64,000 nt of DNA from Taiwanofungus camphoratus. Lineage: Eukaryota; Basidiomycota; Agaricomycetes; Polyporales; Taiwanofungaceae. The stretch spans positions 744,001-808,000 of the forward strand of contig CP021232.1 in the NCBI GenBank assembly GCA_003999685.1. The letters are read 5' to 3'. The first letter of the stretch is position 1. Each line of letters opens with the position of its first letter. Shown piece by piece: positions 12,308-22,899 of this stretch. Position numbers and translations under genes: made by a program. The notes under the pieces were generated by a model. That model was not told the DNA's origin. It was given only the letters and a program-made list of their open reading frames with translations, and did no database searches.

Positions 12308-14394
12308 TTGCCTTCAGATCATCCTACGTCTAACCAGTCCTCTCCGAGAAACAGCGATCAGTTACTATCCGAGTTCTTTCAGGTCGGCTATCGTTACTAT
12401 ACTCAAGCAGGCCTTCCACGAAGCACCTCCTTGCGAACACCTACGACTATCCCCTCCGATATCATTTCTACACTCGAATCTTCCGAATCGACCCCCGACT
12501 TCGAGGCTCTTTTCGAAGGGTCTCTAGACACGCTTACCACGTCCGAAGACTCACCAATTGAGGACTTCGAACCTCAGTCCACGTCCCCTGAGCTTCCTAA
12601 CACCTCCGAAGAAAGTGGTCCTTCTTCAGCGTCTGACCCTATCTTAGTCCATTTACCGGAATCCCCTCCGCTATCCTCTACGCTCCCATCAGCTTCGCGT
12701 TCCCCTCCGATTCCTTCTATTACACTTTCCGACGCTTCTACGACCCAATCTTCTTCAGCTAGCATCAACTCAGCTTCGAACCCATCTTTGACCGCACCCA
12801 CTTTAGCTAATCCCCTAAATCCTATTTCTGTGTCAACCATGAACGCACCTCCACTCATGCCGCCTCGAGGAGATCGTACATCCCCCACCTTCGATCCTGA
12901 CCAGCCTAGGACCATCCGAAGGTATTTCCAGGACTTAAAGTCACTTTTTGTCCGCTGCCAGATAGCGGATGAGGCGACGAAGAAACACTGGACTACTCGC
13001 TACCCTCCTATCGATGTTTCGGACCTATGGGAGTCCCTCCCTGAGTGTTCCGATGTCACGAAGACCTACGAAGACTTCAAGAAGGAGATTAGAAGCCTCT
13101 ACCCAGGCACAGAGGATGATAGAATGTGGTCTATGTCCGACTTGGATCAGTTGATAGGAGAACGTGCTAGAATTGGAATCAACAATGCGGCAGACTTAGG
13201 AAGCTTCTATCGTGAGTTTTATGCCATCACGAAGTACCTAATTTCGAAAAATAGGTTGTCTACTATCGAGCAAAGCTGTGCTTTCGCGAGGGCCTTCCAG
13301 CCTTCGCTATGGGCTCGCGTGTCTACTAGGTTACAGCTAAAGTTCCCTGATCACTTACCCGATGATCCCTACACCTTGGACCAGCTACATAGCGCAGCAA
13401 AGTTCGTACTCCTTGGTACTTCTACGACTCTTACCTCTGCTACGACTGTAACTGCTTCGACCACTGCCGTGCCCATGGGGGGCTCATCGCTAAAGATAGA
13501 GGATCTACAGACGTTTGCAGAGATCCTCACGAAGTCCGTAACCAGTGCGCTAGCTCCTGTTCTTGCGAACCAGCGACCCCCTCGATTGGACAGCTCGCGC
13601 GGCGAGCACACTCATGTGGAAGGCCAGTACTGTCACTATTGCGGGGACTTGGACTGCTGCACTAGGTGTTGCAAGCACATTGAGCAAGACATCAAGGATG
13701 GCAAGTGCAAGCGCAATCCAGATGGAAAGATAGTGCTGCCAAATGGAAATTTCGTACCCAGAACGATCCCAGGACGTACAATTCGCGATAGGCTTTACGA
13801 ATATCATCGACGAAATGGCACGAATTCCTCCCCACAGCTCCTATTCGAAATCGACAATCGCCTAAATGTGCCTGCATTCTCACTATCCGCCGAGGATCGT
13901 ATAGCCGCTTTAGAACACGAGATTTACCAACTTCGGAGACGTCGCGAAGTCTTCGATGGTGTGGAAGTACCCCAGCGCAGAAGGCAGGGTGCTCCTAACG
14001 CGCAGTCTGATCCTAGAAACCCACCCATAGCCAACGCACCTCCGATAGGACGCGCTCAGCATCCAGTAGTGGATCCCCCTGCTAACCAAGATGCCCCAGT
14101 AGCAGAGGCACAGAACCAGACCCCTCCTACCATTCTAAGGCGATCCAATTATCCTTCTAATTCAGCGCCTTCGACTCCGAAGCCTGCGAATGCGTCCGAT
14201 CCACACACGAACTCATCGGAGCACACCTCGTCTACACCTAACGTACCAGCCCAACCAGCATCACAGGCAGCCATTCCACCGCCCACTCCACCAGTACATC
14301 CTTTCGCTAATGCTCGAGATGCTACTTACGCACCTCCGAATCTTCGAAATTTCGCAGCAGCTCCGAAGCCTACAGCAGACAAGGGCAAGGACGT
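12308..14394 (+). CDS. gag: gag block of the Ty3/gypsy element
   Basis: Long open block coding a Ser/Pro-rich N-terminal part, then a retrotransposon gag domain (RTIRRYFQDLKSLFVRC and following helices), then a Cys-rich knuckle-like segment (YCHYCGDLDCCTRCC) and a Pro/Ala-rich linker with a short coiled-coil segment (AALEHEIYQLRRRRE). It would form the structural particle protein. The exact start is not determined. The block is cut at its right edge by the inserted solo LTR, into which the open frame continues for a few codons. Confidence 0.82.
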
Positions 14395-16163
14395 TGATGA
14401 GTCCCGTAGCCTCCTGGGCCCCGAATCGCGATTTTAGGAGCTTTCTAATCCCCCAACCGACCACTCTAAGACTCTCCTACAGCCTACGACAGGAGGGATA
14501 GGTTCCTATAATATTCCTAACGCCCCCTCTCCTTCCTAAACCCTCCTAACACCCTACGAAGTCTTGCGAAGTCACACGAGGTACTACGAGATTTCGAATG
14601 CTAGACGCGAAGTCCCTAACTCCTGCTAAGTCCACTATCGGACACTGCCGGCCCTCCCATACTGTTCCATTGGATCTAGGTCCTATCTACTACGTCACTC
14701 ATCCCGGGCTTAGCTAAGAAGTCTTAGCTAAGTCTCTCCTAGCTCTGGTGATTGCAGCTACCTCCGATAGGCTCCGAAACGGTCCGAAGTTCCGGAAGTT
14801 GGACTTAGGAAGCCTTATGCACCCCCATGGGTCTCGATCCTACGCCATAAGGTCATCCTAGGGCGTATCCATATGGCCCTCCACCCAGTTAGGACACCTC
14901 CTACCCCGATTAGGCCAAGTCCCGCTGCTAAGAACTTTGTGCGCTCTTGGCCCACTAAGATAGGTGATCACGGCGCATGGCTGCTCTCGGATAGTCATCC
15001 CGCCCTCGTGAATGAAGTTGGTCACCTTTCTACCGTTCGTAGTTCCCCTGTTTCAGTTCCTAATTAGTTCCTATCCCCCTCGTGTTCACTTCGGAGTCCA
15101 TGCGTTTTAGTACACATTTCGGACTCGTAAGGATCACTTCGCGCAAGATTAGTTCACCTCACGCTCTCCTATTTAGTCAGAGGTAGTTTACTATGTACAA
15201 CAGAGACCCCTCAGTGTACGCTTCTCTCTTTGGAATACCAGTTCCCCTGTAGCTCCGATCTCAGGAAAGCGCCGCGAGTACAACCTTAGGAACGGTCCCA
15301 AGGTCCCTAAGTCTCCACCCCAGCTCCGTTTCAGTACCTTTGAACTACGTCTACGCTCGCGATATATCTACGAACTACGTCTACGCTTCCCGAACTACGC
15401 ACTACGATCTACGAAGTCGTCGTGACTTCGTGCCCTTCAGCACCTCTTATAGCACCTATCCGGTGGGCCTCCGCCTTAGTTATACCCTTAGGCTCACGTT
15501 GCGTCATCCCTACGTCCTACGAATAACCCTACGACTCCCCCATAGCCTTCATTACAGGCTATAGTACATCTCTCTACGCCCTCGAACTCTCCGACCCACA
15601 CCTCGACGTCATCAGACACTTCAGAGCTTCCAGCAACCTCGTTCCCTCATTCCTATTCCAAGTATTAGCTCTCCGAACCATCCGACCTCTCCTACAAGTC
15701 TCCTACGCCAGCCAAACCTCGCCCACCTCGCTCTAACAAACCTCTAAGCCTTACACCCTTTAGCTAACTCTAGCTAAAAGGACTTCGCAGCAGTCTCGTA
15801 CCCTCTGCCGCTTAGTAGAAATTATAGTCCATTGGCTTATTGCTCCCTAACTCTATACAGCCTACGAAGTCAGCTCGCGCGATTTAGCTAAAAACTTCGA
15901 AGGACTTCGCAGAATCTCGAAGGACTTCGTGTACTTCGGAGGGCCTCACAAGGCCTTAGGGATAGTATAGCACTTAGGAACAAGATCCTGTTGTGCAGGA
16001 CCCTTGACCCCTTACTCCCCCACTTACAAAACAAGACATACAGGTTTCCCGGTATCATACAGGTTGTAGCTCCTACCCTCACACCCTCACAGTTATCACA
16101 CTACCCCCAGCCACGTTGCGGAGCACTCCCTAGGTACCAGGGTCCCCTAGGTCGTATCAACGT
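14391..16163 (+). mobile_element. Solo LTR inserted in the element interior, with 4-bp duplications
   Basis: The LTR proper spans 14395-16159 (1765 bp, TGATGA...GTATCA) and is flanked on both sides by ACGT (14391-14394 and 16160-16163), a 4-bp target-site duplication. It differs from the two outer LTRs at many more positions (dozens by eye) than they differ from each other. It is therefore a later insertion of a related copy that collapsed to a solo LTR, not a terminal LTR of this element. It separates the gag block from the protease block. Confidence 0.85.
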
Positions 16164-17010
16164 GGCCTATAAGACGATCACACCGGTTCATCAGGAGAAA
16201 CTTACAGAGGAAATATTCGCGCGATCTATGAGAACACCAGTGGTTACACTAACGCCCGAGGAGCTACTATCTATATCCCCGGATGTTCGTGCGCGATATC
16301 GTGAAGCTATCACCCCTAAACGTGTGCCTATGGACCCTAAGGCTACTCATATGGCTCAAATTACGGAACTCTCAGACGATCTCGCTTCTAAAACGACGCT
16401 AGCAACCTCCGAACTATCGTGTCACGGTGAACCCCTTGTCCCTGGTTCGACCATCATTCCAGACCCCTACGAAACGTACTTACGACACGTACCCGGAAAG
16501 GAAGAACCCTCCGAAATTATAGTAGCCCGCGACTCGAACTCTATCCGTTCTATCGAAGCCCTAATCGACAACAAAGAGCGAATCGAATGCATCGTGGACC
16601 CTGGGTCACAAGTGGTTGCGATGTCAGAGCAAGTCTGTCATGCCTTAGGACCAATCTACGACCCTTCCGTGCAGCTAAATATGCAGTCTGCTAATGGCAG
16701 TATTGACCGTTCCTTAGGACTGGTTCGAAATGTCTCGTTCCAAGTAGGTGACATCGTGTTGTACCTACAGATGCACGTCATACGCAATCCCTCCTACGAT
16801 ATCCTTCTAGGCCGTCCCTTCGATGTGGTAACCGAGAGTGTGGTTAAGAACTTCGGAAACGAGGAGCAGACCATCACGATCGTATGCCCGAACACGAGCG
16901 AAGTCGCGACCATCCCTACGATGCCTCGAGGACGTCAAAAGTTCTTACCAGCCCATCATCATAGTTGCCCCCACGCGAACTCTTCGAATCATTTGCGATC
17001 GGGTTTTTAG
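16164..17010 (+). CDS. Aspartic protease block of the Ty3/gypsy element
   Basis: The coding block after the solo LTR carries the retropepsin-type active-site region CIVDPGSQVVAMSE and, about 75 residues later, the conserved hydrophobic-glycine motif YDILLGRPFD. This is the maturation protease expected between gag and RT. Its upstream part (AYKTITPVHQEKL, then LTPEELLSISPDVR) is the linker commonly seen before protease in basidiomycete gypsy elements. Confidence 0.82.
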
Positions 17011-20000
17011 ACTTCGAGGATTTGAGAAATCAAGGAGAGGTCGCCCTGGTCGTTGAGTATGAATCCGATACCCCTAAAATTGTGTCTTTCGCTGCTGTAA
17101 ATGCAGCAGATAACAATTCTGTTCCTGCGCTCTATCTATCAGTCTCTAACTCTGTGTCTAGCTATCTGCAGTCTCTCTATTTTAGCGAAACTTTGAAAGT
17201 CTCGGAAGGTCCTGCTGATCATACTAGGTGGCTATCTGGCTTTCTAGCAGCAGCAACACCGCCCGAGGCTCCCTCCCTTTCACACGATAATCCGAATTCT
17301 CTCCCTATGCTTTCGCTTTCCGCCTCTAAAGACATATCCTCTATCCCCATTCCAGGTCCCAGGAACGCTACGAAGGTCACGAAGTCAGCCCGAAGACCCT
17401 CCCTTGCTCCTAATCCGATGGTATCCCTTCCTAAGTTGTCAGATTCTTCCCCTATTCCTACATTTGCAGCATCGAAAAAGAAGTACAAGCCTGTAGCGCT
17501 GAAGACTCGCCCTATTCTGGGAGCATTGGACGAACGATTCCGAATCATTCGCGAAATTAAAGGTGACCCTTTAGTGACGATGCCTACCCTATCACCGACT
17601 CCACCACCTTTCGAACCTACTTCGCGATATACGCAAGAACGGCACGATCTCACGGACAAGCTACACAGTGGAGACTTCCTACAACCAGCAGAGAGGGACC
17701 TCCTACATCATTTTATAACCCTACATGCTGATGCGTTCGCTTGGAATGACTCCGAAAGAGGGTGCTTCAAGCCGGAGTACTTCCCTCCTATCGACTTTCC
17801 GGTAGTACCGCACACGCCATGGGTGCAAAAGAACATTCCTATCCCACCCGGAATCTACAACGAAGTGTGCGCAATAATCAAAAAGAAGATCGCAGCTGGG
17901 GTCTACGAACCTTCGAATTCTTCCTATCGTTCACGATGGTTTTGTGTGGTGAAGAAAGACGGAAAGTCCCTACGTCTCGTACATAGTCTGGAACCCCTAA
18001 ACGCTGTCACGATTCAACACTCAGGCGTTCCCCCGACTCCCGAACACCTCGCAGAACAGTTCGGAGGACGACCTTGTGGTGCTATGTTGGATCTATATGT
18101 AGGCTATGATGAACGCTTGATAGTGGAGACTTCGCGCGATCTTACGACATTTCAAACACCTTTCGGAGCTATGAGATTGGTCACTCTACCTATGGGATGG
18201 ACCAACTCGGTCCCTATCTTCCACGATGATGTTATGCACATCCTGCAGCCCGAAATTCCTCACCTAACGGTTCCCTATATCGACGATGTTCCGGTCAAAG
18301 GCCCTGAAAGTTCGTACGATCTCGTACCTATTTCGGAGAACCCAGGCATTCGAAAGTTTGTTTGGGAACATTTTACGAACCTCAATAGGATAGTCACACG
18401 CATGCGCTATGCAGGAGGTACCTTTTCTGGAGTTAAAAGCATTCTAATTGCCCGCGAAATCACCGTTGTAGGGCATCGGTGTACTCCAGAAGGTCGCCTA
18501 CCGGACGAGTCTCGTGTTGCAGCCATACACAACTGGGGACCTTGTGCGACCCTATCTGACGTTCGAGCCTTTTTAGGAACCATTGGAGTGGTCCGTATCT
18601 TCATCCGAAACTTCGCGCATCGTGCAGATGCCTTAGTACGCCTAACGCGAAAGGCGGTACCCTTCGAATTTGGCCCAGCGCAAATCGCAGCGCAGGAGGA
18701 CCTTAAGGATGCTTTGCTGTCCTCCCCAGCTCTCCGATCCATTAACTATTCGTCAGGTGCGCCCGTGATCTTAGCGGTTGACACCTCCTATATTGCAGTT
18801 GGCTATCACCTTTGCCAATGCGATGAGGACAACCCTAAAGTCCGATTCTACAATCGTTTCGGATCCATCACCCTAAATGATCGCGAGCGGAGGTTCTCGC
18901 AACCGAAGTTAGAGATCTACGGATTGTTTCGAGCACTTCGCGTACTACGAATCTACCTAATCGGAGTTAGGAACCTTATAGTGGAAGTTGACGCACGCTA
19001 TATCAAAGGGATGTTGCAAAATCCGGACATCGCACCCAGCGCGAGTATAAATCGCTGGATCGTATCGATTCTAACATTCCATTTCACCCTAGTACATGTA
19101 CCAGGTACGATGCATGGACCAGACGGACTATCAAGACGAACCCCCCAGCCAGGAGATCAAGAAGAGAGCAGCGAAGAAGACTTCGAAGACTGGATAGACA
19201 AAATGCACTCGTTTCTACATCACATCCAAGCCCCCCCTTCCCATCCTATACCATCGATTTCTACCCTATTCCCTTACGAATTCGCCTCTAACATTCCTAT
19301 CACAACCCCCACACCTCCGATAGCTCCAACCTTCGCCTCCGAGTTGGCTGAGGACAGCCAAGGTTTCAATAGGGAGGAGGAGAGCTACGATAGCGTCCCA
19401 AGATCCGAAATGGCCAAGGAAGCTGACGCAAGACTTGACTTAGTAGCAAAATTCCTACGAAGCCTCACGAGACCTGCCAACCTATCGGATTCAGAATACG
19501 AAGGTTTCGTAAAATACTGTCTTCTATTCTTCCTCGACGAGGACATACTATGGCGCAAAGATCCACAAGGAGCTCACAAACTAGTTGTAAAGCAGGCAGA
19601 TCGTCTACAAATCCTCCGAGAATGTCACGATGCAGTCGCGCATCGAGGAATACACGCTACGAAGGTGCTGATTTCAGAGCGGTTTTGGTGGCCCTACCAT
19701 CATATCGACATTGCCTGGTATGTTCGAAGCTGCCACCTATGCCAGATTCGCCAAGTGCGGCAGATCCTAATCCCTCCTACGGTCGCTACGCCCGCTCCGA
19801 TCTTTGCAAAGGTTCATATAGATACCATGCATATGCCCCCTTCTAACGGATTTAGGTACTTGGTGCAAGGCCGGTGTTCTCTAACCCAGTACCCCGAATT
19901 TCGGATGCTTCGCAAGGAGACGGCTAAAGCTTTGGCAGAATGGCTCTTCGAAGACTTTGTTTGTAGGTGGGGCGCGCTATCGGAGATAGTCACGGACAAC

Positions 20001-20819
20001 GGCGCTCCCTTCGTAAAAGCTACGAACTACATAGCGAAGAAGTACCAGCTACGACACATCCGAATTAGCGGATACAATTCGTGTGCCAACGGGCTGGTGG
20101 AGAGGCCTCACTTCGATGTTAGGCAGGCTCTATTCAAGGCCGTGGATGGCGAAGAGTCTAAATGGTCTCAGGCAACGTACTCAGTCTTCTGGTCCGAAAG
20201 GATCACGACTCGAAAGCGCATGGGATGTTCGCCCTATTTCGCGGTCACTGGCACCCACCCTGTTATCCCTTTGGACGTCGTAGAGGCCACCTATATCCTT
20301 CCTCCTCCATCCTCCATGCTATCCACGACCGATCTTATCGCACGTCGAGCCATCGCATTGCAAAAGCGGGTGACTCAGGTAGCGGAACTACATTCGAAGG
20401 TCTACGAAGCGCGAAGACAAGCTGCTCTGCGATTCGAAGAAAAGCATAAGCACTCCATCCACGATTTCAACTTCGAAAAGGGTGATTTAGTACTAATTCG
20501 CAACACGCAGATAGAAAAGTCCCTAAATCGGAAGATGCGACCTCGCTACCTCGGCCCAGTACTCGTAGTATCTAGGAACAAAGGTGGTGCTTATATCCTA
20601 TGCGAATTGGATGGTTCAGTATTCGACAGGCCTACAGCAGCCTTCCGAGTCATCCCCTACTTAGCGCGAAAAGCTCTCGAACTTCCTACTGAACTCTTGG
20701 ACGTGTCGACGGAGCGACTTCGCGAATTAGAGCTGACTACCTCCCAAGGTGATGATGAAGAACTAGGATCGTATCCCTACTCTCCTAAGTCCGGCTCTAG
20801 TCCATCCGAAGCTCACTAA
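16965..20819 (+). CDS. pol: pol block: reverse transcriptase, RNase H, integrase
   Basis: An open block of 1284 codons. The RT domain lies roughly at residues 260-480, with LPMGWTNSVPIFHDD and the active site YIDDVPVKGP. The RNase H domain follows (AVDTSYIAVGYHLCQ, then RRFSQPKLEIYGLFRAL). The integrase has the HHCC zinc site (AHRGIHATK, then SCHLCQIRQ), the catalytic core (HIDTMHMPPSN; EIVTDNGAPFVKA; a Glu about 35 residues on), and a C-terminal GPY/F-type segment RPRYLGPVLVV. No chromodomain follows. It makes and integrates the element's cDNA. A near-copy of the 3' polypurine tract is embedded between the RNase H and integrase parts. Confidence 0.93.
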   Translation: MPPRELFESFAIGFLDFEDLRNQGEVALVVEYESDTPKIVSFAAVNAADNNSVPALYLSVSNSVSSYLQSLYFSETLKVSEGPADHTRWLSGFLAAATPPEAPSLSHDNPNSLPMLSLSASKDISSIPIPGPRNATKVTKSARRPSLAPNPMVSLPKLSDSSPIPTFAASKKKYKPVALKTRPILGALDERFRIIREIKGDPLVTMPTLSPTPPPFEPTSRYTQERHDLTDKLHSGDFLQPAERDLLHHFITLHADAFAWNDSERGCFKPEYFPPIDFPVVPHTPWVQKNIPIPPGIYNEVCAIIKKKIAAGVYEPSNSSYRSRWFCVVKKDGKSLRLVHSLEPLNAVTIQHSGVPPTPEHLAEQFGGRPCGAMLDLYVGYDERLIVETSRDLTTFQTPFGAMRLVTLPMGWTNSVPIFHDDVMHILQPEIPHLTVPYIDDVPVKGPESSYDLVPISENPGIRKFVWEHFTNLNRIVTRMRYAGGTFSGVKSILIAREITVVGHRCTPEGRLPDESRVAAIHNWGPCATLSDVRAFLGTIGVVRIFIRNFAHRADALVRLTRKAVPFEFGPAQIAAQEDLKDALLSSPALRSINYSSGAPVILAVDTSYIAVGYHLCQCDEDNPKVRFYNRFGSITLNDRERRFSQPKLEIYGLFRALRVLRIYLIGVRNLIVEVDARYIKGMLQNPDIAPSASINRWIVSILTFHFTLVHVPGTMHGPDGLSRRTPQPGDQEESSEEDFEDWIDKMHSFLHHIQAPPSHPIPSISTLFPYEFASNIPITTPTPPIAPTFASELAEDSQGFNREEESYDSVPRSEMAKEADARLDLVAKFLRSLTRPANLSDSEYEGFVKYCLLFFLDEDILWRKDPQGAHKLVVKQADRLQILRECHDAVAHRGIHATKVLISERFWWPYHHIDIAWYVRSCHLCQIRQVRQILIPPTVATPAPIFAKVHIDTMHMPPSNGFRYLVQGRCSLTQYPEFRMLRKETAKALAEWLFEDFVCRWGALSEIVTDNGAPFVKATNYIAKKYQLRHIRISGYNSCANGLVERPHFDVRQALFKAVDGEESKWSQATYSVFWSERITTRKRMGCSPYFAVTGTHPVIPLDVVEATYILPPPSSMLSTTDLIARRAIALQKRVTQVAELHSKVYEARRQAALRFEEKHKHSIHDFNFEKGDLVLIRNTQIEKSLNRKMRPRYLGPVLVVSRNKGGAYILCELDGSVFDRPTAAFRVIPYLARKALELPTELLDVSTERLRELELTTSQGDDEELGSYPYSPKSGSSPSEAH
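19348..19384 (+). repeat. Internal near-copy of the 3' polypurine tract
   Basis: The 33 bases at 19348-19380 match those just before the 3' LTR (22867-22899) at 30 of 33 positions, including TTTCAATAGGGAGGAGG without mismatch. Here the purine run extends to 14 bases (19371-19384). It lies inside pol between RNase H and integrase, the general position of a central polypurine tract in lentiviruses. Function is inferred only. Confidence 0.6.
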
Positions 20820-21353
20820 AGAATCAGAGGAGCAATCGACGATACCCCGACTTTAGCTAAGATTACACTACGTCCATTTTACTTTTCGCTTACCCTTTGG
20901 TCATGTTTTACTTTCCCCAACAAGCCCCCACTCAGTTTGACAGCTACGAAGTCCCGAATGTCTACGAATTTTTACTTACAACATCTCCGACTTTTTACTA
21001 TAGTGATTCAACTCACGAAGTCGCGATATCGTTCTAAAGGCTCCTAAAATGCCAAGCGGAGCGAAGATTGCGCGAGGGGCCTTAAGCCCTTCAAGGCCAT
21101 GATGATTTACTGAGCCTAAATGAGCGCATTTTATCCCCCTAAGTCTTCTAATTCATCTTTGTGTTGTTTGGTTACTTCACGCACTTAGGAACCTTTTCAC
21201 AAGGACGACGTTTGCGTCTGCTATATTCAGACTATTGTACACATATTGGAAAATGTCCCTAGTAAAGGGACGCGCAACGAGAGAGAATACAGCACGTTGG
21301 TGCGACAGATACGGAACGGGCGAGACGACGAACTACGAACCCCCCCCCACCTT
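20820..21353 (+). other. Element interior 3' of pol, non-coding
   Basis: About 530 bases after the pol stop with no gene recognised. It retains the composition of the element (many CGAAG and TACGA words) and ends in a run of C near 21337-21346, just before the 3' end of the antisense gene. Confidence 0.5.
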
Positions 21354-22730
21354 CTAAACCTCGGCCTCAGCATCTTCCTCATCCTGCTCGGACTCACCGG
21401 AGGGACCAGGATCAGTAGAGGAGGTGGCGACGCGACGGCGAGGAAGAGGGAGAGAACTCAAGTCGAGCGGCGCAGGCGTACGACCGGTTAGGGCAGTTTC
21501 GGCACGATAGAGCCCCGAAATGTAGTCTTCGAGACGCATCGCGCGACTCTCAGCCATTGCGCGGTCATACCAGAGGCCTTTGACAACGGCTTGATGCGCA
21601 GGGGTGAGGCCGTCCAAGTATTTGGCGCCGTTAAGGGCCAGCGAGGCCTCGAGCGACATCGTAGGCGCAGGGGTCGACTTCGCCTTCTTGGACTCGCGGG
21701 CGCGAGGCGGGGACACCTGAGGAGGTTGGCCCGCAGCTAAGGGACGTCCTAACATCAGCAATGGCGCGATAACGAGGGCACGAGAAGCCCTACCGCGCTT
21801 CGAAACGCGCACTCCGTGCTCCTTACCGTCTACGGAGAATCCACCCCAATAACACCCCTGCGACTCTCGCAGGCACTTACCACACTTCACAGTGCCCGCA
21901 GGGAGTTCGCACTCGAAGTCGGTGGTGTAGGTACTGCAGCGATCGCACTGGAAAGCAATAATAAGTCGCGAACAGTCACGAAAAAGAAGCGTACTCACCT
22001 TCGCATGGGTTCGCCGATGCTCTGCCGCCTTCGCCATGTTAGCCAGGGCTTCAGGCGTCGGAGGGGCCTTCGCTTTCGCAGTATCCTTCCCCTGAGTAGG
22101 AGGGACCCCTACGAAGACACCCGAACTAGTGGACGAGGCGAGTTCGCCGACTTGGCCGCTAGAAACGGAGGCCATGATCGAGCTGGCCTGGGAAGCCGCG
22201 CGAGTAGAAGCTGCTGCCTTGGCCCGAGCTGAGGGACGACGAGTGCGCGATGAGGTACGACTAGGGGCCGGCGAGGGAGCAGAAGACGAAGCCGCAAGTT
22301 GGGCAGCGCGTTCAAGCGCAGCGCGCTCGACCGCCTCCGCACGAAGTCGTTTGGTCGCGCGGGCGAGTTCGCGCTGTGCGTCTCGCTCTTGAAGCATAGC
22401 AGCGAACTGAGGAAAACCGGTGCGGGCCCACGAGATCCACGACGAGTCCGTGAGAGGGAGGATCGCCGTCAAACCTTCGACGATGGCGGCCTCTAAGGTA
22501 GGATCGGCAGGAGCGTTCGAAGCCTGGGACAGGACCCGCCAGTTACCCTATAACGCAGTGAAGACGATGTATCGAGCGATCGAGGAGGATACGTACCACA
22601 CGACGTCCTAAGTTCCTCGCCCACCGCAGGTAATCTTCGGCCTCCGCTACGCCCTTCGGACGAGAATCGAGGAGCGCCAGGACATCGCTGTGAGCTAGGC
22701 CAACACCATCAGAGTCCATATCGTCGAACA
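21354..22730 (-). CDS. Antisense cysteine-rich gene carried between pol and 3' LTR
   Basis: On the strand opposite gag-pol there is an open frame of about 370 codons with a further 5' exon. Visible features are an Ala/Ser/Arg-rich N-terminal region with a likely helical ERDAQRELARATKRLRAEA, a six-cysteine motif of spacing CX2CX8CX8CX2CX6C ending CYWGG, a basic segment, the block LDGLTPAHQAVVKGLWYDRA, and an acidic tail. Two minus-strand introns look real: one ends TTTCCAG just before CDRC (donor GTGAGT), and one separates the 5' exon containing MFDDMDSDG. Function is unknown; the cysteine spacing suggests metal and perhaps nucleic-acid binding. Antisense genes in this slot are known from some plant LTR elements and deltaretroviruses. 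A captured host gene is the alternative. Confidence 0.65.
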
Positions 22731-22886
22731 TGATGGGGAAGGGAAAGGCAAAAGGGGGGAAGGAAGAAAAAGATAAGAGGCACTCACGATTAGCTTCTAT
22801 CAGGATATCGCCCGCTTCGCAGATCGGACGCGATAGGCTACAAGTTCCCATGGTCGCGCACACTGACTGAGGACAGTCAGGATTTC

Positions 22887-22899
22887 AATAGGGAGGAGG
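22887..22899 (+). other. 3' polypurine tract
   Basis: AATAGGGAGGAGG abuts the first base of the 3' LTR, the expected site for plus-strand DNA priming by RNase H. Confidence 0.8.

Noticed and set aside
14395-16159. Middle LTR as the terminal LTR of a separate full element
   Set aside because: It has its own 4-bp duplication and lies between gag and protease blocks of one element, so a solo LTR explains it better.
20300-20819. Chromodomain at the end of integrase
   Set aside because: After the GPY/F-type segment the tail is short and acidic without the aromatic pattern of a chromodomain.
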